38,745 nt of DNA, taken from positions 1 through 38,745 of the forward strand of contig CAYPMK010000011.1 of assembly GCA_964411885.1 (NCBI GenBank), written 5' to 3'. Position numbers and translations under genes: made by a program. Origin of the DNA: JAKLHL01 sp964411885. Lineage in GTDB: Bacteria; Bdellovibrionota; JAFGOL01. The notes beneath the pieces are model-generated. The model saw only the letters and a list, made by a program, of their open reading frames with translations, was not told the origin of the DNA and did no database searches. This document shows positions 33,836-38,745 of the stretch, in pieces. Positions within the stretch are counted from its first letter, which is position 1, and every line of letters starts with the position of its first letter.

Positions 33836-34903
33836 GTGTCTATACTTTATATTCATTTACCTTTTTGTAATAACAAATGTCCTTATTGTGACTTTTTCTC
33901 TGTCCCAAGCTTAGATTCTAACATCAAGAACAGATATACAGATTCGTTGATATTGGAGTTTGAACACAGAAAAATCGAGCTTGTTGACAAGTTAAGAACA
34001 GTATACTTTGGAGGTGGCAGCCCCATTTTGTTGGGCTCAGATAACTTAACAAGATTAGCCAAACACATAAAATATAATTTTCAGAACATAGAAGAAATAA
34101 CGATAGAAGTTAATCCAGAACAAATAGGCAATACCCATGATTTTTTAGAATTAATGTTAAATATTGGTATAAACAGGGTAAGCATCGGTGTTCAAACTAC
34201 CAATCAAAGGATCTTAAAACTAATAAAAAGACAGCTCGACGAACAAAAAATAAAAGAAATAATAAAACTGTTGAGACATAATAGCATCGACACTTCAATT
34301 GATATGATGTTCGGATTACCTTCACAAAGCATGAATGATCTTGAGGCTGATCTGGATTTTGTTATTGGACAGAAGCCAGACCATATATCTTTTTACATGT
34401 TCACTGTAAGTGAATCTTATGAACATTATTCTGTCTGTCCGTCTGAACACATCATAAATGATATGTTCAACAAAATACATAAAAGGCTATTGGCTTCTGG
34501 ATACATCCACTATGAGGTTTCTAATTTTTGTCTCCCCAACAAAGAAAGCAAACACAACTCTGCATACTGGGAATATGTTTCTTATACTGGCCTTGGAGCT
34601 GGGGCACATTCATTCCTTAAAGATAAAAGAATAAGAAGGTGGAATAAGAACGATATAGGGGCATATATAAATGATCCAATATCTTGCTACGAAGTAGAGG
34701 ATCTAGATAACGACAAAATAAGAAGAGAAAAAATAATGCTAGGATTAAGATTATTAAGAAAAGGTATAAGTGAAGAACCCCTAGATACTCAAGTCGTTAA
34801 GCAATTATTTGACAGTGGGTATATTGATCGTAAAAATGGAAGAATTCTAATAAATATTAAGGCTGTGCCAATAATGGATGAAATAATACTTAAACTATCC
34901 TAA
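33836..34903 (+). CDS. hemW: Radical SAM HemW-type protein
   Basis: 355 residues with the radical-SAM cluster C-N-N-K-C-P-Y-C at 11-18 (C11, C15, C18) followed by D-F-F, the HemW-type C-x3-C-x2-C signature. Also present are Y-F-G-G-G-S-P near 58-64, E-V-N-P-E near 97-101, R-V-S-I-G-V-Q near 114-120 and D-M-M-F-G-L-P-S-Q near 156-164. HemW family members are haem chaperones, not coproporphyrinogen oxidases as often annotated; the function here is by family only. The start is GTG 33836, with GAGGA 2 nt upstream, an unusually short spacing, but no other start fits the family. Confidence 0.9.
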   Translation: MSILYIHLPFCNNKCPYCDFFSVPSLDSNIKNRYTDSLILEFEHRKIELVDKLRTVYFGGGSPILLGSDNLTRLAKHIKYNFQNIEEITIEVNPEQIGNTHDFLELMLNIGINRVSIGVQTTNQRILKLIKRQLDEQKIKEIIKLLRHNSIDTSIDMMFGLPSQSMNDLEADLDFVIGQKPDHISFYMFTVSESYEHYSVCPSEHIINDMFNKIHKRLLASGYIHYEVSNFCLPNKESKHNSAYWEYVSYTGLGAGAHSFLKDKRIRRWNKNDIGAYINDPISCYEVEDLDNDKIRREKIMLGLRLLRKGISEEPLDTQVVKQLFDSGYIDRKNGRILINIKAVPIMDEIILKLS

Positions 34904-34904
34904 C

Positions 34905-34933
34905 TTGACATTTCAAACCTCTTTGTGTATTAT
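34905..34933 (+). promoter_or_regulatory. Near-consensus sigma70 promoter of the pseudoenzyme gene
   Basis: TTGACA (34905-34910), 17-nt spacer, TATTAT (34928-34933): 6/6 and 5/6. It begins 2 nt after the hemW stop. It is the best promoter I see in the window. Predicted +1 near 34940, with a leader of about 40 nt containing GGAGG at 34968-34972. Confidence 0.8.
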
Positions 34934-34978
34934 TCTATTTAAGTTAAGGTCCTTCTGCTGTTTTTGTGGAGGTGTGTA

Positions 34979-36184
34979 ATGGTTAAAGAAAAGCTTAGTT
35001 ATAAGGAGTTGTTGAATAATTCAGCACCTACGCTACCTCTTAATTGGAGAAAACCATCTGGAGAAATAAACAGGACAGTAATACCAAAACAAATAGTAGG
35101 TACAAAAGCTAATATCATAGTACTAAGTCCAGAATACTTTCCAACTGGATCTTGTAATGATGGAGCAGCTTATTTTAATTTAAAACAACTAGTAGAAACA
35201 AAAAAACAGAATTCAGTTGAAGTTTGTGCTTTTGACAGTGCTATAGCAAGTTACGCTTGGGCGGCAACACAGTTCGGGCTTAAATGCACTATAAAGACAC
35301 CACAAATGTCTTCTCCTTACTGGATAAAAAAAGCAAAAGACCTTGGAGCAGAAGTTGAATTTGAGGGAGTTAAAATAAGTGATGCAGCTAGAATAATAGA
35401 TCTGAATAAGAAAAAACCAAATTTTGTGTCTCAATTCCAGAATACAGCAGCCTATACATATCATAAGATCGTAACTGGTAACGCCATTGAAAAAGCTGTA
35501 GATGGTGTCGGTGACAACAAGGTGTCTTTGTTGTGTTACCCAGCATCTTCTGGTGCATTAACAGGCGCTGCCATAAGTAGTAAGAAAAAATATCCTTATT
35601 CAAAGAACCTATTAATAGAACCAGAAGAAAGTTCTACTTTCTATAACAACAAGAAAAATACTCACAGAATGTATGGGATGGGCTATGGGTTCATACCTTA
35701 TATACACAATATCTATGCAACAGATTATGTTATGTTGGCAGAAGAAGATGAAGTAATAAAGACCATGAAGTGCATAGAGGATTTCACAGCAAAAATAGCC
35801 GCAGATTTTAATATAGAGATAAAACTAGTGAAGGCAATGACACAAAAGATTGGTCTTGGTGCCTTTGCAAGCATTGTTTGTTCTATAAATCTCGCCCAAC
35901 AGTTAAGATTCAATGAGAACGATAACATAGTTGTGATTGCAGAAGACACAAGCACTCCTTATAAAGAGCTAATAAAAGCCGAACAGATCCAAGATATAGA
36001 TTCAAAACACATAATAAAAGAATCAATGATAGACCACAAATTCAGATTATTCATGGACGTAACAGGTCAAAGACAAAGAGAAAGATTATTCAAGAAAAAA
36101 GCAGATTTCTGGCTAAGAAGAGGATCTGACGAGAATATACTTAATAAAATGAGGGACAAGGATTATTGGGATACAATTAATTAA
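34979..36184 (+). CDS. Cysteine-synthase-fold (fold-type II) protein lacking the PLP lysine
   Basis: 401 residues align along their whole length with cysteine synthase/cystathionine beta-synthase: P-T-G-S at 55-58, L-G-A-E-V at 122-126, S-Q-F-Q-N near 151-155, S-G-A-L-T-G at 191-196, I-E-P-E near 213-216, G-M-G-Y-G-F-I-P at 233-240. Yet the Schiff-base lysine of the S-x-K-D-R motif is Asn: the codons read G-S-C-N-D-G-A (N60). The SGNxG substrate loop is D-S-A-I-A (86-90) and the phosphate loop GTGGT is A-S-S-G-A (189-193). I infer a pseudoenzyme that does not carry PLP. A 60-residue basic tail (340-401) is extra. The frame extends to TTG 34964, but ATG 34979 with GGAGG 6 nt upstream is the start. 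Overlaps convergent 36181 gene by 4 nt. Confidence 0.8.
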   Translation: MVKEKLSYKELLNNSAPTLPLNWRKPSGEINRTVIPKQIVGTKANIIVLSPEYFPTGSCNDGAAYFNLKQLVETKKQNSVEVCAFDSAIASYAWAATQFGLKCTIKTPQMSSPYWIKKAKDLGAEVEFEGVKISDAARIIDLNKKKPNFVSQFQNTAAYTYHKIVTGNAIEKAVDGVGDNKVSLLCYPASSGALTGAAISSKKKYPYSKNLLIEPEESSTFYNNKKNTHRMYGMGYGFIPYIHNIYATDYVMLAEEDEVIKTMKCIEDFTAKIAADFNIEIKLVKAMTQKIGLGAFASIVCSINLAQQLRFNENDNIVVIAEDTSTPYKELIKAEQIQDIDSKHIIKESMIDHKFRLFMDVTGQRQRERLFKKKADFWLRRGSDENILNKMRDKDYWDTIN

Positions 36185-37236
36185 TTCTCTGTTCCTTTTA
36201 TAGAATTAAAAACAAAATCTTTCGAGATGACCATTTTCTCTACCAGATTATTATTTTGCACATGTGCCCCGTCAAGGACAACGGCTTCTTTTATTTGAGA
36301 ATCATGATCTACAACGACATTGTCTCCTATAACAGCCATTGGGCCAATTACACAATTAGCCATCACCTTGCTATTGGAGCCTATTAACACAGGAGGTATT
36401 ATTGTTGCACTATGATCTATATAATAGCCGTCTCCAAGCCAAATACCTTCAACTGATTCTATAATTTTATCTGCTCTAACGTTGAACCAATAATCAGAGA
36501 TGAATGACTCAGTTTGATGATCAAGTTTATATCTAGATAAAAGATCCAGTATGGCTAGGTTTGTGTTTAGGTAACCATTAAGATCCCCTAATTCCTTCCA
36601 TAAAAAATTACCGTCAGCAATAAACCCAGAAATCCTTCCACCTTCGTTCATGTAAGGTATATAAAAATCTCTAACAATACAACCGGGAGAATTATAACTC
36701 TTAACTTTTTCAAAGAACTCCGGATTTATGATTTGTATGCCCGAAAACATATACTCAGAATATATACCTTCTGCAGATCTTCCTATACTAACAACATTAT
36801 TAAAGTCGTCGACAAAAACAGAAGATACATTATTGGACTCCTTGTTTTTCAACACCATGGTAGATACATTTTTCTTAGATCTATGGAAATGATTAAGTTG
36901 TTTTAGATCAAAATTAAAAATAATATCACCATTCACCACAAGAGTTTCATCGTCTAAAAGATGTTCTTTAAAACTCATAAGTCCACCAAGAGTCCCAAGA
37001 ATATCTTTTTCATGTGAAAAATGAACATTAAGATCTGGTGGTATAGAAATATCTTCAAACAAGTTTGGATGATGATGTCTGTTAATATACACTTCTTTTA
37101 TGCCGTTACGTTTCATGAAAGCAAGAGTGTATTCTATAATAGATATCCCCAACACTTTAACTAGTGGTTTGGGAATATGGTCAGTAAGGGGTTTTAGCCT
37201 TGTACCATAACCAGCAGAAAGAATTACTGCCTTCAA
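36181..37236 (-). CDS. Sugar nucleotidyltransferase, MurU/GlmU-N type, with beta-helix tail
   Basis: 351 residues. The N-terminal domain opens M-K-A-V-I-L-S-A-G-Y-G-T-R-L-K-P-L-T and has L-V-V-N-G-D-I-I-F near 99-107, the NDP-sugar pyrophosphorylase signature. Residues about 255-345 form a left-handed beta-helix of hexapeptide repeats (I-I-P-P-V-L-I-G, V-M-A-N-C-V-I-G), absent from the short Pseudomonas MurU. It directly follows an AmgK-like kinase, as murU does, so MurNAc-1-P or a related sugar-1-P is the likely substrate; a mannose-1-P enzyme is possible. The start is TTG 37236, overlapping the kinase stop as TTGA, with AAGGAGG about 10 nt upstream. Confidence 0.82.
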   Translation of the reverse strand: MKAVILSAGYGTRLKPLTDHIPKPLVKVLGISIIEYTLAFMKRNGIKEVYINRHHHPNLFEDISIPPDLNVHFSHEKDILGTLGGLMSFKEHLLDDETLVVNGDIIFNFDLKQLNHFHRSKKNVSTMVLKNKESNNVSSVFVDDFNNVVSIGRSAEGIYSEYMFSGIQIINPEFFEKVKSYNSPGCIVRDFYIPYMNEGGRISGFIADGNFLWKELGDLNGYLNTNLAILDLLSRYKLDHQTESFISDYWFNVRADKIIESVEGIWLGDGYYIDHSATIIPPVLIGSNSKVMANCVIGPMAVIGDNVVVDHDSQIKEAVVLDGAHVQNNNLVEKMVISKDFVFNSIKGTEN

Positions 37237-38153
37237 TTAAGATAAACCTCCTTTATTAAATCATTCCATTCAGGGAATTTTTTAGAAACAATTTTTATAT
37301 CATCTATTAATGTTGGTATATATTTAAGATAGTCATCTTTTTTCCTTACTATGCTTTGATACGAGAAAGTACCAAGCATTTTTATACCACGCTGAAGATA
37401 AGAAATATAATAATCCTTCATATACTCGTCCTTAGATACCTTAAATAAAGGAGCCGCAACTAAGTCATAATATTTTTCTACGATTAACTCTCTCGAACTT
37501 TTATCAAGACTTATATATGGGTCTATTGTTAAAGAAGCTATATCATAGGAGTAGGGCCCCATCCTTGCATCCTGAAAGTCTATAATAACAAGCTCCTCTC
37601 CCTTTACCATCAGGTTCCTTGAATGGTAATCCCTGTGTAAATAGGCAAAAGGTTGGAGCATCATTGGTTCAACTATGCTGTTGTTTACAAGCAGAACCAA
37701 CTCTTTGTCCATCTCTCTTTTCATGTATAACCTTACATAATATTCATATGTCATAGTTAACTCTGACATGAATTTTTCTTTGGTAAAAGAGATTTGAGTA
37801 GAACACCTATGATATGTTTGCATATTTTTTATAGCGTCATGATAGTAGTGAATAACATCATTTTTATCAGCAAGATCCTGAAGATGTAAACAACCTATGT
37901 CTTCTTGTAATATAACTCCAAGATGCGGCTCTAGTTTAAAAAATTCAGGGACTCTAATGCCAGCTTTTTTTAAGATATTGTAGTTGATGATGTTTGGGTC
38001 AGAGACATCATATGCATCACCAAGCATCAGAACATAAGAACCAAGCTCAGTTCTTATTCTATAGTATTTCCTTGTCGAAGCATCCCCGGCAAGTAACTCA
38101 ACCTCATCAAGAGGGCTTATGCCAAGCTTTGATATAATATTTTTTATATCCAA
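37233..38153 (-). CDS. AmgK-like sugar phosphotransferase
   Basis: 306-residue aminoglycoside-phosphotransferase/choline-kinase fold. The catalytic motif L-H-R-D-Y-H-S-R-N-L is at 172-181 (D175 as base), and D-F-Q-D-A-R at 192-197 supplies the Mg ligand. The N lobe has L-A-G-D-A-S-T-R-K-Y at 21-30, the phosphate loop region. AmgK phosphorylates the anomeric carbon of MurNAc and GlcNAc in wall recycling; pairing with a nucleotidyltransferase supports this, but substrate is inferred. The start is TTG 38153, with AAGGAG 6 nt upstream. Confidence 0.85.
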   Translation of the reverse strand: MDIKNIISKLGISPLDEVELLAGDASTRKYYRIRTELGSYVLMLGDAYDVSDPNIINYNILKKAGIRVPEFFKLEPHLGVILQEDIGCLHLQDLADKNDVIHYYHDAIKNMQTYHRCSTQISFTKEKFMSELTMTYEYYVRLYMKREMDKELVLLVNNSIVEPMMLQPFAYLHRDYHSRNLMVKGEELVIIDFQDARMGPYSYDIASLTIDPYISLDKSSRELIVEKYYDLVAAPLFKVSKDEYMKDYYISYLQRGIKMLGTFSYQSIVRKKDDYLKYIPTLIDDIKIVSKKFPEWNDLIKEVYLN

Positions 38154-38236
38154 AAACTTCTCCTTAAATATAACTATGTTAAAAACATAATTATTGCTAA
38201 ACTATAGATAATATAGCAGGGATATAAAACTAAGCC

Positions 38237-38745
38237 ATGAAAAAAATAATATTTATAAGTTCATTCTTGTTGTTTTCTTTTACAATAGGCTTTTTTGTAC
38301 GAGGCCTGTTACAAACACCTGAACAACAAAAACAGACCAATATCGATGAACAATCAGACCAAGAAACATCGCCCCCAAAAGAAAAGAACAAAACAATAGA
38401 TCAAGATACTCAAAAAAAATATCATGAATTAATAGCAGAATATATGTCTTATATAAATGAAAGATACGACAGTGAACCAATATCATTCCAAGATTTTGTT
38501 AACATAAAAAAGAGCAGATCAATACAAGACAATAATTATTCAGAAGAAGATGAAAAGTTGTATAACAAAATATTAGAATGGTATTCATATCTTAATGATC
38601 AAGAAGAACAAGAGCCTGAAGTATCAAAATATAAAATATACGGAGAAATATACGCTCTAAAAAAACAGCTACTCCGATCATCAGACGCTATGGTGGGTGT
38701 TTTTAATAACCCTACTTACAAAAATATGCCAACAGTACCCATTGG
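38237..38745 (+). CDS. Membrane-anchored or exported protein, unknown (3' end outside window)
   Basis: An open frame from ATG 38237 runs off the right edge (169 complete codons). Residues 1-24 are a signal or anchor (M-K-K-I-I-F-I-S-S-F-L-L-F-S-F-T-I-G-F-F-V-R-G). Then comes a Gln/Glu/Asp-rich, low-complexity segment (25-56) and a helical, Tyr-rich region (60-145). No family recognised. Translation in this frame is free of stops over 509 nt in AT-rich DNA, which supports it as real. The start has no strong Shine-Dalgarno; TATAAA at 38223-38228 lies 8 nt upstream. Confidence 0.7.
   Translation, partial: MKKIIFISSFLLFSFTIGFFVRGLLQTPEQQKQTNIDEQSDQETSPPKEKNKTIDQDTQKKYHELIAEYMSYINERYDSEPISFQDFVNIKKSRSIQDNNYSEEDEKLYNKILEWYSYLNDQEEQEPEVSKYKIYGEIYALKKQLLRSSDAMVGVFNNPTYKNMPTVPI

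Noticed and set aside
34964..34978. TTG 34964 as start of the cysteine-synthase-fold gene
   Set aside because: It would put the GGAGG Shine-Dalgarno inside the coding region; ATG 34979 is 6 nt behind that site.

Overview
The window is AT-rich (I estimate roughly one third G+C) bacterial chromosome. Genes are packed tightly, with many 1-8 nt start/stop overlaps and heavy use of ATA (Ile) and AGA (Arg) codons. It looks like core chromosome of a low-GC Gram-negative with an outer membrane: it has lgt, lspA, lipoproteins, MltD-type transglycosylase and DksA. Two tandem DUF507 genes, the block rpsF-ssb-rpsR-DUF2232-rplI-dnaB, a fused Gld-type ABC permease and a PP-loop/NFACT-R protein all fit the deltaproteobacterial assemblage in the broad sense (Desulfobacterota, Bdellovibrionota or SAR324-like). 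I cannot name a genus. I see no tRNA, rRNA, CRISPR, prophage or transposase, and no gene-free stretch longer than 300 bases.

Layout. 1-3273 (minus): a partial MORN-repeat exported protein, groES-groEL with promoter and terminator, and a tandem DUF507 pair. 3339-9378 (plus): hutI, then ileS-lspA-lgt and a BtuF-like binding protein. 9365-13254 (minus): a TrmH-type methyltransferase, then dksA, an unknown exported protein and priA. 13337-14314 (plus): class II aldolase. 14337-14525: a striking near-palindromic element. 14557-26475 (minus): a long co-directional run read from the right as ABC ATPase, GldFG permease, Yip1 protein, lipoprotein, glmU, uvrD/pcrA, yraN, then the ribosomal-protein/replication block rpsF-ssb-rpsR-DUF2232-rplI-dnaB. 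26572-27105 (plus): a LOG-like protein. 27062-30297 (minus): lytic transglycosylase, dus and a PP-loop/NFACT-R protein. 30375-30725 (plus): a small HTH/coiled-coil protein. 30722-33804 (minus): a fused M16 peptidase and an unknown protein. 33836-36184 (plus): hemW, then a cysteine-synthase-fold protein that has lost its PLP lysine. 36181-38153 (minus): an AmgK/MurU-like pair. 38237 to the end (plus): a truncated membrane-anchored protein.

Functional themes are protein folding (GroESL), lipoprotein maturation (Lgt, LspA), translation and tRNA modification (IleRS, Dus, PP-loop protein, TrmH family, S6/S18/L9), replication and repair (DnaB, SSB, PriA, UvrD) and cell-wall metabolism (GlmU, transglycosylase, AmgK/MurU-like). 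The most unusual items are the apparent PLP-less fold-type-II pseudoenzyme (34979-36184), which has the best sigma70 promoter in the window, and the 189-nt inverted-repeat element between fba and dnaB.
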